Positions 53,474-62,417 of a DNA stretch of 64,000 nucleotides are shown here, piece after piece; within the stretch, counting starts at the first letter, position 1; each line of letters opens with the position of its first letter. The notes beneath the pieces are model-generated. The model was not told the origin of the DNA, did not search any database, and worked only from the letters and a program-made list of their open reading frames with translations. A program made the translations under genes and the position numbers. This stretch comes from Clostridium acetobutylicum ATCC 824. GTDB taxonomy: Bacteria; Bacillota; Clostridia; Clostridiales; Clostridiaceae. The stretch covers positions 2,638,001 through 2,702,000 of the forward strand of contig NC_003030.1 of the NCBI RefSeq assembly GCF_000008765.1, given 5' to 3'.

Positions 53474-54677
53474 AGCCTGTTCCTTTCTCTAAAGCCATTC
53501 TTGAAGCTTCCAATATACTTAATAAACTCTCTTCTTCGTTTAATTTCACCTTTAGTTCAGCTCTTATCTTTCCACCTTCATATTTCTTCACTACATTTTC
53601 TCTCATTTTATCAAGCCTTTTTAAAGCGTCTTTTTCAGTAGTGTTAGTCATAACAATTACAAATTCATTGTCATCCGTTCTTGAAATTATATCAGTATCA
53701 CTACAATTTGCCTTAAAAACCTCTGCTGATGAAATGATAAATTCTTCTCTATCTTCATCCTTATGAAAATCGCCCTCTAATAAAATTGCTGCTACAGATA
53801 TAGGAAGAAATGCTCCTCCCTTCATTCCTTTTATAACTCTATAAAGAAACTCCTTGTTATAAACTCCCGTAATGGTATCCTTTGTCACCGCCATTTCAGC
53901 TATTTCTCTACACTGGTTAACTTCTAAAACGAGTTCCTCTGTCTGAAGATTTTTCTTTTTAAGCTGATTTTCTAACTTCTCTATTTTTTTATAATCTGAA
54001 AACATGCAAAACACAAATAAGCTTGATATGACTATAATAACTGCTGTAAACATCGATGACCAAACATAGGTTATAACTTCATGCTGACTAAGTTTTGTTT
54101 CTCGTCTAATATAGTTTTCAGAAGCAGCCATTCCAACTAAGTATTTTTCATCTCCGACCTTAAAAAAACTCCAGCTTATAATCTCTTTATCATTCTTAAT
54201 ACCTTTCTTAACCTCAGAATATCCGCTTATACCATTCTCCATTAGGCTTTTAGCATCACTTAAATCTTCTCCTCCGTTATATTCCCAAAGCTCAAAAACT
54301 TTATCAATACTCCTATTTTTGTATTTTGCAGTACTTTCAGTATTTCTCTCAAAAACAACATACTTAGTATTATAGAAGAACACATACTTGTCTTTAGAAT
54401 TATTTTCTTTTTGTAGAACATTCTTTATAACTTTTTCTTCTACCTTCTTAATTGGCATTTTCTCATCACTTATATAATTTTCCATGCTGTCATAAACCTT
54501 ATCTGCTAAACGCTCAGTGCTATCATATTGACTATAAGAATATGCCTTTAGTATATTTTCTTCATGGTTTTTCGTCTCAAAAAATACACACCATAAACAA
54601 ACTGCTATAGATATCAAACTTAACATGAATATAATAAATACTTTAAATAAAAAACTTTTTTCTCTTTTCTTCTCCAT
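53448..54677 (-). CDS. Cache membrane protein with degenerate GGDEF domain, locus 2
   Basis: About 409 residues. Helix 1 at ~12-32, outside Cache domain (TKYVVFERNTESTAKYKNRS; GEDLSDAKSLMENGISGYSE), helix 2 near 205-230, coiled coil, then a GGDEF fold from KDTITGVYNKEFLYRVI. The active loop reads IISRTDDNEFVIVM, i.e. DDNEF in place of GGDEF, so cyclase activity is not expected. Start ATG 54677 with GAGG; its upstream neighbour stops at 54680. Same role as the locus 1 protein, better preserved. Confidence 0.82.
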   Translation of the reverse strand: MEKKREKSFLFKVFIIFMLSLISIAVCLWCVFFETKNHEENILKAYSYSQYDSTERLADKVYDSMENYISDEKMPIKKVEEKVIKNVLQKENNSKDKYVFFYNTKYVVFERNTESTAKYKNRSIDKVFELWEYNGGEDLSDAKSLMENGISGYSEVKKGIKNDKEIISWSFFKVGDEKYLVGMAASENYIRRETKLSQHEVITYVWSSMFTAVIIVISSLFVFCMFSDYKKIEKLENQLKKKNLQTEELVLEVNQCREIAEMAVTKDTITGVYNKEFLYRVIKGMKGGAFLPISVAAILLEGDFHKDEDREEFIISSAEVFKANCSDTDIISRTDDNEFVIVMTNTTEKDALKRLDKMRENVVKKYEGGKIRAELKVKLNEEESLLSILEASRMALEKGTGYGESKKEI

Positions 54678-54679
54678 AA

Positions 54680-55459
54680 TCAATCCTCTAAAACGGGTTC
54701 TACCCCTTTTCTTATTTTTTTAAGCCTTAAAGTAAGTTTTACACTGTTAATGGCTGTAATTAGAACCTTCATTTTGCTCACTCCACCTTTAAAATCATAT
54801 CTAAGTGTGAAAGGAACTTCTTTAAATACAGCTCCGCAAATATTAAGCTTGTACAAGAGCTCTACCATACAAGTAAAACCACTTTCCTCTATAAAACTTT
54901 CACCAAAAACTTTAAATGCAGTTTTAAGTGCAGAGGTTCTATAAAGTCTATAACCGCAAGTATAATCTCTAACATTTTTCACTCCTAAAAAGATAGTATA
55001 AACAAATCTAGCTCCATAGCTTGCAGTTAGTCTAAAAAAGGGAACTCCCTTAACACATGATCCTTTTTGATACCTTGATGCAATTACTACATCTGTCTTC
55101 TCCATTTTTTCTATCATACTGAATACGTATCTAGGATCTTGAGTATTATCGCAATCCATAATACAAACATATTTGCTGTCAGATCTCTTTTCCATGACAT
55201 ACTTTATTCCTGTATTTATTGCCTCTCCAAGTCCTTTATTTTTATCATGCTTTATAAGATAAAAATTATCATATTTCCTTTCTAGCTCTCTACCTATAAC
55301 TTCTGTTTTATCCTTGCTTCCATCATCTATAACAAATATGTTTAAACTAAGCTCATACTTATACTTTAAATCCTTGCAAAGCTGCTGCCATCTTTTCACA
55401 AGCTTTTGTATATTTTCTTCTTCATTGTAAGCTGGAAGTACCACTGAAATCTCATTCAT
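54680..55459 (-). CDS. GtrB/dolichyl-phosphate-mannose-synthase-like GT2
   Basis: 259 residues. ISVVLPAYNEEENIQKLVKR, FVIDDGSKDKTEVI, KGLGEAINTGIKY, VCIMDCDNTQDPRYVF (DxD) and IASRYQKGSCVKGVP are the DPM1 signature; it puts one sugar from a nucleotide-sugar onto the lipid carrier. With GtrA it supplies lipid-linked sugar, likely for the GT-C-type protein at 58018-60999. Start ATG at 55459, overlapping the GT2 gene by 8 nt. Confidence 0.88.
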   Translation of the reverse strand: MNEISVVLPAYNEEENIQKLVKRWQQLCKDLKYKYELSLNIFVIDDGSKDKTEVIGRELERKYDNFYLIKHDKNKGLGEAINTGIKYVMEKRSDSKYVCIMDCDNTQDPRYVFSMIEKMEKTDVVIASRYQKGSCVKGVPFFRLTASYGARFVYTIFLGVKNVRDYTCGYRLYRTSALKTAFKVFGESFIEESGFTCMVELLYKLNICGAVFKEVPFTLRYDFKGGVSKMKVLITAINSVKLTLRLKKIRKGVEPVLED

Positions 55460-56831
55460 TATTTACCACCTGCCTTAGCTTATTTAATACTTTAAATACA
55501 ACACTAAAATCTCTTTTAAATACACCTAAAAAGTTTCTCCACTCATCAGTTAAATTAAGAGTTTTCCAGTTTCCCTGAAGTTGTATGCTATTTATAATGC
55601 CACAAAATCTTATCCAAAACACACCAAAGTTATACATAGGCATTAAAAATATTAAGTAGAACTTTTTCGCATAGTATGATCTAACCTCTTTATATTTCTT
55701 TAAATAAGATATTACATTGAGATAAAACAAAAATGCAGATAATGAATATAGAAGATAAATTACAGCAACCGAACCCACCACAAGATAAATTGGATAGTTC
55801 ATAAAAACCAAGAATATAAGTGCAAAATACCATATCATTCTGGGAAAGGCAAAGGTATGATCATACATAAGAGTTCTTACCATGAAATCACTGACAAAAC
55901 CTTTGCCAAACTTAAGTCCGTCTCTTAAAAACATATGAGAAACTTCTAGTTCTCCTCTTTGCCATCTTTGACGCTGAGTATATAGTTTATTAAAACCTTC
56001 AATTGGATCTACAAAAAATAATGCATTCTCACACAAATATACCTTTTGATTTAAAAGCTTCTTTACCTGAAAAGTTATTTGAGTATCTTCACTTACAGTT
56101 TCACTATTATAAAGCTGAGTTTTTAGGATTGTTGACTTTCTAAAGGCTGAAAAAGCTCCTGAGAGAGTATATATGCTTCCCACCTCAGATTCAAAATTTC
56201 TTCCAGCTAAAAAAGCCTGAGCATATTCAAAGAACTCACATTTTCTTAAAAGCTTAAAAAAACTTCCCTTAGTCTTTTCAATTAACTCCTTGTCTGTTAA
56301 AATTACACCCGTCATGCAGTGAACATGTGGATTTCCTTCAAAACGTGTTACCATATTTTTTATAGCATCCTTATGAAGCTTACCATCACTGTCAATGTGG
56401 ATTATATATTTCCCGCTGCTGTTAAACAGTGCCATATTAAGTGCCTTAGATTTACCTTGTTTTGAATTCATATATCTTAGAGATAAACCATCAAACTCCT
56501 TTTGACATCTTGTAAAAATCTTAAAACTGTTATCTGAACTCTGGTTATCAACTAACATTACATCAATAAATTCAGAGGGATAGTCCGAATTATATATAGA
56601 TTCAATGCAACCTTTAAGAGTATCTTCTGAATTATACACAGGAACAATAATAGTAATTTGGGGCAATTTGCCTGAAAAGGCTTTATCTTTTATTGAAAGT
56701 CTCTTTCTTAAAAGTATTATAAAACCACCAAGTGCAGGAACTATTTCCATCAAAAAAGGAATGATAATCCATGCCATCCAAAAGACCATTTCTCTATAGG
56801 TTTTGCCCAGCATCATTTCCATAAGAAACAT
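55452..56831 (-). CDS. Exosortase-G-associated GT2 glycosyltransferase, locus 2
   Basis: 459 residues, paralogue of 40895-42271 along its whole length: ITIIVPVYNSEDTLKGCIES, HIDSDGKLHKDAIKNM, LSGAFSAFRKSTILKTQLYN, QRQRWQRGELEVSHM. Membrane helices at both ends. Start ATG 56831 (AAAGTAGGTA upstream), overlapping xrtG by 38 nt. Processive polysaccharide synthesis is inferred from the QxxRW motif. Confidence 0.88.
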   Translation of the reverse strand: MFLMEMMLGKTYREMVFWMAWIIIPFLMEIVPALGGFIILLRKRLSIKDKAFSGKLPQITIIVPVYNSEDTLKGCIESIYNSDYPSEFIDVMLVDNQSSDNSFKIFTRCQKEFDGLSLRYMNSKQGKSKALNMALFNSSGKYIIHIDSDGKLHKDAIKNMVTRFEGNPHVHCMTGVILTDKELIEKTKGSFFKLLRKCEFFEYAQAFLAGRNFESEVGSIYTLSGAFSAFRKSTILKTQLYNSETVSEDTQITFQVKKLLNQKVYLCENALFFVDPIEGFNKLYTQRQRWQRGELEVSHMFLRDGLKFGKGFVSDFMVRTLMYDHTFAFPRMIWYFALIFLVFMNYPIYLVVGSVAVIYLLYSLSAFLFYLNVISYLKKYKEVRSYYAKKFYLIFLMPMYNFGVFWIRFCGIINSIQLQGNWKTLNLTDEWRNFLGVFKRDFSVVFKVLNKLRQVVNNE

Positions 56832-57399
56832 TACCTACTTTCTGACTTTTTATTTGAGACTTTGTAAATACATAAAAATATAAAATTATAGATAATACAT
56901 AAAAAACTATTCTTCCAAATATAGTGTGCGCAAAGTAATACATATTGTTTCCAAAAGCGTGAACCAGTGCACAAATTATAAATATTCTAAGGGTATTAGC
57001 CATAAATATCCAAGCTACTCCTGCTATGTTATACATTACCTTCTCAAGTGTAGTATACAGTGGAAAAAACCACAAAAGAGCAGTAAAGGCAAGTATTTCA
57101 ATAACACCTGAGCACTCATAATCAATATACATGGATATATTAACACTGCCCTTTGTTATTAGTATAAGAGCATATTGGTAATACGCCTCGTAATAACCTG
57201 TGGAATTTCCTATTATCCCAGCCACTGCTGTAACAGCCTTGCTCAATATCCCAACAAGATATGGCTGAAGAAATATCATCATAAAAAAGAACATTCCAAC
57301 AGATCCAATAAGAAACTTAAAAAAATGCAACTTTGCTCTGACTAATAGCGATATCACATATATCCATAAAACAAATAAAACTCCTAATAATATGTTCAT
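56794..57399 (-). CDS. xrtG: Exosortase family protein XrtG, locus 2
   Basis: 201 residues; Cys96 (YECSGVIE), Arg138 (ANTLRIFII) and His158 (AHTIFGR) form the exosortase triad at the same numbering as locus 1. Six to seven membrane helices. Start ATG 57399; ATGA overlap with the substrate gene upstream. The C-terminal end is encoded inside the start of the GT2 gene. Confidence 0.9.
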   Translation of the reverse strand: MNILLGVLFVLWIYVISLLVRAKLHFFKFLIGSVGMFFFMMIFLQPYLVGILSKAVTAVAGIIGNSTGYYEAYYQYALILITKGSVNISMYIDYECSGVIEILAFTALLWFFPLYTTLEKVMYNIAGVAWIFMANTLRIFIICALVHAFGNNMYYFAHTIFGRIVFYVLSIILYFYVFTKSQIKSQKVGNVSYGNDAGQNL

Positions 57400-58034
57400 A
57401 TAAGCTTTCTTCTCTTTCTTCTATAAAAGTAAAATCCAAACGCAGCCACAGAGCTTGACATAGCAATTCCCATATAAGGATAGGTGCTTCCAACTTGAAA
57501 TACTATTTGTTGATATCCAAGATTAGGAAATTGCAAATTCAAAGTAAACATCTTTCCACTATCCTTTTGAAATTCGGACAATGGTATTCTAAATTCAGCT
57601 TCATCACTAGTTTTTCCATCTGAATTGCTTCCTCTAGTAACATAACCGTCATCGGAAATTTTAGTATACCCTCCATTAGCATCAAAAACAGATACTCTAC
57701 CTGTTGTGGGGCTATCTGGAGAAAATTGTAGTTGCTTCTTTTCACCATTATCAACATTAAAATATATAATATAGTGGTTAATTTGCTGTCCTCCTGTAAC
57801 TCCCATTTTTATATGCAAATATAAATTTTTATCATCCGAATACCACTTTACAATATGAACCTGTCCTGGACTTTCCCAATCATACTTAATTTGTGCATAC
57901 GGCTTGTCTGTCCAGTCATCATAGTAACCATCTAAAATTACACCATTCGACTCTGCACGAACCGTATATGGTCTCACTATTATAACTTCAATTACTAAAA
58001 ACATTATCGTCAAGAACTTAATTACTTTCTTCAC
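57396..58034 (-). CDS. Firmicu-CTERM sorting-signal protein, locus 2
   Basis: About 212 residues. Signal peptide (VIKFLTIMFLVIEVIIVRPY), LDGYYDDWTDKPYAQIKYDW, SVFDANGGYTKISDDG, AEFRIPLSEF, then QVGSTYPYMGIAMSSSVAA with a helix and YRRKRRKL. The same fold and sorting signal as the locus 1 protein, about half identical. Start GTG at 58034 behind GAGGGGGAAG. It overlaps the end of the long membrane gene by 17 nt. Confidence 0.85.
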   Translation of the reverse strand: MKKVIKFLTIMFLVIEVIIVRPYTVRAESNGVILDGYYDDWTDKPYAQIKYDWESPGQVHIVKWYSDDKNLYLHIKMGVTGGQQINHYIIYFNVDNGEKKQLQFSPDSPTTGRVSVFDANGGYTKISDDGYVTRGSNSDGKTSDEAEFRIPLSEFQKDSGKMFTLNLQFPNLGYQQIVFQVGSTYPYMGIAMSSSVAAFGFYFYRRKRRKLI

Positions 58035-60999
58035 TGTGTCTTCCCCCTCTGTAAACAACCATAATTAGTACTAAAAATCCCAAAATTCCCATTAAGGATA
58101 AAATCATCCCTTTTGCTAAGTAAGGATAAGTAACCTGAATCTCTGTTTTTCCTTTACCTACCTTTAAAAGATTCTGATCAGAATAAATTTTATCTTTACT
58201 TTTATAAGAATCTAGAAATGCTAATGTTGTATTAACATCCTTATCTCTTGAGTCTATAACAATAGAATTCTTACTATATTTTACATTCAAAGGAACTATG
58301 GTTCTTGTAGGAGTTTCTTTATTAGATCCCATAACGTTATCCATAATGCTTAAAGCCCCATTATCTTCATTTGTCATTGCATGAAACATTAAATTAAATC
58401 CAACAAAAGTAATATTTTTGTTATCTCCAGTACCCTTTCCCATAAATGTTAGCTTTTTATCCTTTATCCACGAGAAACCTTTTATATCTGAAACATTTTG
58501 AAGATATACTGTATTCCATTTTGTATATTCCTTTTTAAAAGCTCCGCTTACATATTTCTCATTTTCGTAAAATAAATCCGGAAGCTTTTTGTCAAAAGTA
58601 ATTGGCTGAGCTGTTACACCTAAAAAGCTCATCCTATTTGTGGTTTCATCTGAAGGAATCCTATTCATATCAATTACTACCTTAATACCCATTTTACTTA
58701 ATTTAGAAATCATATTTTCAGCTTTAGCCTTATTTTTATAATTAAATCCAGAAAGATAAATAATCTTATATTTCTGAAGCTCCTCTAACCTGTAGTCATC
58801 AATACTGTAAGAAGCCCCAGACTTAAAGCCTGTATACTCTAGTGGTATTTCTTCTGCAGAACGCCCTATACTAATCCCATAATATTTTGTTACAACCCCA
58901 AAGGTTTTTGGTGTTTCCCTATGGTACACATAGCCCTCTACAGTTTCATTATATAAGAAATAATTTAGCTTTTTTGCCGCCTCATCAATAAGCTTAAAAC
59001 TGCTCTTTTTCTTCTCAAGTGAAGCCTTTCTTATAACTACCGTATCGCATCCCATTTCAATGGATCTGTCAAACATGTAGTTATAATATCCATTTTCGAG
59101 AGCTGTATTTAAAAGCACTATATTTTTAGAGGTTGATGCACCTTGCCAAGCCCATCCATAAGAATAAGCCGTTTCCTTGCCAATGCTTGGAATATAAAAT
59201 GACGGATATGAACCAAACATACTGCTATCTAAAAGAGCAATTCTCTGATTTGTAACCTTTTTTGCACTTTCAATTATGCTTTCAACGGTATTACTCTTTT
59301 CTGAAGGAAACAGTACAAAATTAAAGGATAATGAGCTATCTAGTATTATTAATGACAAAAATATTGCCATAAAGACCTTTTTACATTTTCCCCAATTAAT
59401 AAGACTCATAATAAATAATCCATAGGCTATAGGCGTAAATCTCATCATCCACAAAAGCTGATTTAAAGGTAATTTTAAAAGTACTGGAACAAATGCAGTG
59501 GTTGTCCCTAAAAATACTATTATTACTGTAAGAAAACCTGGAACACTCTTCTTATTTGAAAGAAATATTCCAAGACAAGAAATTACAAAAATCGACACTC
59601 CGTAGTAAAAAAATCCGCTTCTTCCTGCAGCTGTTAGCCTTATAAGTGGATCAAGCGAGGTAGTAAAAGGTGTGCTTAAAGCTCTCATAACTTCTGAGGT
59701 TGAATCAGTATCCATTGATACAAGACCTCCCTTAAGTGCTGGATAAAGCCATATTCCCGCTATAGCAAAACATAAAAGCATGGCTGCTATACTCTGAATA
59801 GATCTTAAAAATTTCTTAGACAGAACTGCGTATATAAGCAAAAATATAAAAGTCGTAATGCCAAGCATCGCTGCAACCATTAAATGGCACATTATTATTA
59901 GAAGCATAATACCTGCCATAGCAATAATGGAAGCCTTCTTTCCCTTTTCAACAAAGCCCCATAAAAAATAAAACAAATACGGTATAAGTGCTGCTATAAC
60001 AACTCTGGGTATATTTCCCTCAAAGAAAAATATTCTGATGTTTTCTGGTAAAAGGAACCATAATACTCCAAAAATAAAGCATATAAAAACTCTCTTTTCT
60101 CTATTTCCCCATAAAAGCCATCCAAAAGCTCCTACAAAAAACATAAGTCCTATAAACATAATGTATGCCTGCGATACATTTCCACCTGTTAAAAATTCAA
60201 GCAAAGCAAATATATAATAAGGGAAAGGTGCCCAGTATCTAAATGGCTGTATTCCATTGTACCAGAGCTTGGTAAACAGTGGATACATATTTCCATCCTT
60301 AAGACTCCTATACAAAAAATCAGCTTTGAATATGTGTCCATAAGTATCTATTCCCCAAGGATATCCCTTTTCTTTTGCCATGTATAGACTTAATAAAACT
60401 GCCAAAACTCCAAAGAGAAGTGCTGACGCTAAAACCTTTAATTTAGTACGGTCTCTTTTAATGGTCTTCTCTCTAGTCTCTTCTAATTCTTTGTGAACAA
60501 TTTTTCTCTTTAAAATTTCAACATTATCTTTTATAATCTCATCTGTAGTAGAATTAATTAGGCTCTTCATTATAAGTGTTTTTATATTATTATCATAGCC
60601 TTTCTTCTTCTTACTGTCTTCAAAAACCACATTTTCTCTATGATGATTCACAACATAGACTCTAGCCGGTGTCTCACTTATCTCAAGTTTATTTAAAAAA
60701 ATGCCCTTTAGTTTAAGCCTATCTTTCAGTTCATCAAAAAAGAAATCTCCTATATTCTCCAGTATAGGGTCAACTTTATCAAAAGGTTTAACCTTATTAA
60801 GTTCTTTTCCACTGTATATGCTTAAAAACTCACTAACTTTCCTTTCCACCTCATCATACAAAAGCATATCTTCACTGTCTATCTTAACAAAAAGAGATAT
60901 CACAAAGGTATGCGAGTGCATGCTTCCCCTAACATTATCAATGATAACGCTGTGTGAAGCATTTAAATTAAATTTATACAAATATCCTTCAAAGTCCAA
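58018..60999 (-). CDS. Large PTPS-like/GT-C-type membrane protein, locus 2
   Basis: 993 residues, paralogue of 43467-46475. N-terminal PTPS-like domain (NLNASHSVIID, MHSHTF, LEISETPAR) with His16, His28, His30, Glu109; the catalytic triad is missing. From ~195 the membrane part with GYPWGIDTYGHIFKADFLYR; outside domain from ~600; last helix near residue 960-980. Start TTG at 60999 behind AGGAGG. First gene of XrtG locus 2; the 300 nt upstream to tRNA-Leu hold its promoter and little else that I can see. Confidence 0.85.
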   Translation of the reverse strand: MDFEGYLYKFNLNASHSVIIDNVRGSMHSHTFVISLFVKIDSEDMLLYDEVERKVSEFLSIYSGKELNKVKPFDKVDPILENIGDFFFDELKDRLKLKGIFLNKLEISETPARVYVVNHHRENVVFEDSKKKKGYDNNIKTLIMKSLINSTTDEIIKDNVEILKRKIVHKELEETREKTIKRDRTKLKVLASALLFGVLAVLLSLYMAKEKGYPWGIDTYGHIFKADFLYRSLKDGNMYPLFTKLWYNGIQPFRYWAPFPYYIFALLEFLTGGNVSQAYIMFIGLMFFVGAFGWLLWGNREKRVFICFIFGVLWFLLPENIRIFFFEGNIPRVVIAALIPYLFYFLWGFVEKGKKASIIAMAGIMLLIIMCHLMVAAMLGITTFIFLLIYAVLSKKFLRSIQSIAAMLLCFAIAGIWLYPALKGGLVSMDTDSTSEVMRALSTPFTTSLDPLIRLTAAGRSGFFYYGVSIFVISCLGIFLSNKKSVPGFLTVIIVFLGTTTAFVPVLLKLPLNQLLWMMRFTPIAYGLFIMSLINWGKCKKVFMAIFLSLIILDSSLSFNFVLFPSEKSNTVESIIESAKKVTNQRIALLDSSMFGSYPSFYIPSIGKETAYSYGWAWQGASTSKNIVLLNTALENGYYNYMFDRSIEMGCDTVVIRKASLEKKKSSFKLIDEAAKKLNYFLYNETVEGYVYHRETPKTFGVVTKYYGISIGRSAEEIPLEYTGFKSGASYSIDDYRLEELQKYKIIYLSGFNYKNKAKAENMISKLSKMGIKVVIDMNRIPSDETTNRMSFLGVTAQPITFDKKLPDLFYENEKYVSGAFKKEYTKWNTVYLQNVSDIKGFSWIKDKKLTFMGKGTGDNKNITFVGFNLMFHAMTNEDNGALSIMDNVMGSNKETPTRTIVPLNVKYSKNSIVIDSRDKDVNTTLAFLDSYKSKDKIYSDQNLLKVGKGKTEIQVTYPYLAKGMILSLMGILGFLVLIMVVYRGGRHSEESN

Positions 61000-61256
61000 T
61001 TTTACCTCCTATCACAGGTTAAGAATACCAATAACCTATTATGTCTATTGCGTTTTGACTTTTAAGTTAACACAAGTCACTATTTATATTATACCTAATT
61101 TCGACATATTTTTTAAGCTTTATTTAAAATATATTAATTGAATTTTAACATTGCTTTTATGATATTTATTTTACCAAGATTACGGATACTTTTTAATGTA
61201 CCCTCTTACAATTTAAATTCCACTTATACATATACCTAACCTTGGCGAAAAAGTTC

Positions 61257-61285
61257 TTGACTATTAAGTGTATCTATGATATATT
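61257..61285 (+). promoter_or_regulatory. tRNA-Leu promoter
   Basis: -35 TTGACT at 61257-61262, 17-nt spacer, -10 TATATT at 61280-61285, 16 nt before the tRNA. Confidence 0.8.
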
Positions 61286-61300
61286 ATTACATGTTGATGC

Positions 61301-61387
61301 GCCGAAGTGGTGGAATTGGCAGACGCAACGGACTCAAAATCCGTCGGTAGCAATACCATGCGGGTTCGACTCCCGCCTCCGGCACCA
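61301..61387 (+). tRNA. tRNA-Leu, anticodon CAA
   Basis: 87 nt with encoded CCA. Anticodon stem ACGGA/TCCGT with loop CTCAAAA gives anticodon CAA, reading UUG. A long variable arm (GGTAGCAATACC) marks a class II tRNA. T-arm GCGGG-TTCGACT-CCCGC is normal. Acceptor stem GCCGAAG/CTCCGGC has one mismatch (A5 opposite C). Confidence 0.95.
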
Positions 61388-61402
61388 AGAATTTTCAAGG
61401 CT

Positions 61403-61450
61403 TTAGAGAATAACCTGATTAAGTTCAGGTTATTCTCTAATTTGTTTTTT
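61403..61450 (+). terminator. Terminator of tRNA-Leu
   Basis: Sixteen-bp stem (61403-61418 with 61425-61440) followed by TTTGTTTTTT. Confidence 0.9.
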
Positions 61451-61469
61451 GGTCAACAATTGGTCAACA
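61449..61469 (+). repeat. Direct repeat after tRNA-Leu
   Basis: TTGGTCAACA occurs at 61449-61458 and 61460-61469, one helical turn apart. It stands right after the tRNA terminator and may be an arm-type site of a lost integrative element (inference). Confidence 0.5.
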
Positions 61470-61546
61470 TATACTAAAATTTATTAATATTAATATAAAA
61501 AATTAGGATTAAATAGTATTCCATTTTTAATGTAGGTGGTATAAAA

Positions 61547-62164
61547 TTGAAACTCACATATATCTTACAGGGTTTTTTATTTGGTTTAGCATATGTTGCT
61601 CCAATAGGAATGCAAAACGCATATGTTATTAATACAGCGATTCATAAAAGTAGAAGTGTTACTCTAAAAACGGCTCTAATTACTATCTTTTTTGATATTA
61701 CATTAGCATTAGCTTGTTTTTTTGGAGTTGGATTTTTTTTACAAAAATCTGTAATTTTAAAAGATATTATACTTACTTTAGGTTCTATTTGTGTTATATA
61801 TATAGGATTATCATTAATTAAATCTGTTCCTGATGAATTGCAGGAAACAAAAATAAATGAATCTATTTTAAAAATATCATTACAATGCCTAATTGTAACA
61901 TGGTTTAATCCTCAAGCTATAATTGATGGAACTTTACTACTTGGAGGAATACGATCAACATTAGTAGATAATATTTCAAACTTTTTTATATTAGGAACTG
62001 CTATAGCATCTATTACATGGTTTTTATCGCTTTCAACAATTGTTTCTATTAACAAAAATAGATTTAATAAAAAGGTTTTAAGAATTATAAATTTAATCTG
62101 TGGTTTTATTATATTATTATATGGAGTGAATTTAGCATATAGCTTAATTATTCATTTCCTTTAA
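61547..62164 (+). CDS. LysE-family amino acid exporter
   Basis: 205 residues with six helices. The opening FLFGLAYVAPIGMQNAYVIN is the LysE/ArgO signature, followed by LACFFGVGFFL, WFNPQAIIDGTLLLGG (NPxAxxD) and LLYGVNLAYSLI. It should export a basic amino acid or similar metabolite. Start TTG at 61547 behind AGGTGG. Base composition is more AT-rich than most neighbours and it follows a tRNA with flanking repeats, so transfer is possible. Own terminator. Confidence 0.85.
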   Translation: MKLTYILQGFLFGLAYVAPIGMQNAYVINTAIHKSRSVTLKTALITIFFDITLALACFFGVGFFLQKSVILKDIILTLGSICVIYIGLSLIKSVPDELQETKINESILKISLQCLIVTWFNPQAIIDGTLLLGGIRSTLVDNISNFFILGTAIASITWFLSLSTIVSINKNRFNKKVLRIINLICGFIILLYGVNLAYSLIIHFL

Positions 62165-62178
62165 AATATAATACACTA

Positions 62179-62230
62179 AATATACAGTTCAACACACAAA
62201 ATACAATGTGTGTTGAACTGTATATTTTAT
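62179..62230 (+). terminator. Terminator of the LysE-type gene
   Basis: Twenty-bp perfect stem (62179-62198 with 62207-62226), 8-nt loop, then TTTTAT. Confidence 0.85.
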
Positions 62231-62306
62231 GTAAAATTATAAATAATAAAAAGCATATAGACAAATAGACTTATATTCCCTGTCCAAAAATCGAATAGTA
62301 TAGAAA

Positions 62307-62346
62307 GGGCTGTTACAAAACTAAAAAAATAGTTTTGTAACAGCCC
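62307..62346. repeat. 17-bp perfect inverted repeat (possible IS/MITE end)
   Basis: GGGCTGTTACAAAACTA, loop AAAAAA, and the complement. No T-run of use to an upstream plus-strand gene. Arms starting GGGGCTGTTxCAAAA resemble the ends of several Firmicutes insertion elements, so this may be a solo scar. Confidence 0.5.
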
Positions 62347-62417
62347 CATTACTTATATATTAATTATTTTACGACGCTCTTAATTAAAGTAAGTTTATTA
62401 GTAAACTCCGTATTATG

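Noticed and set aside
53448-54677. Active diguanylate cyclase
   Set aside because: DDNEF replaces GGDEF; the residues that bind GTP and metal are missing.
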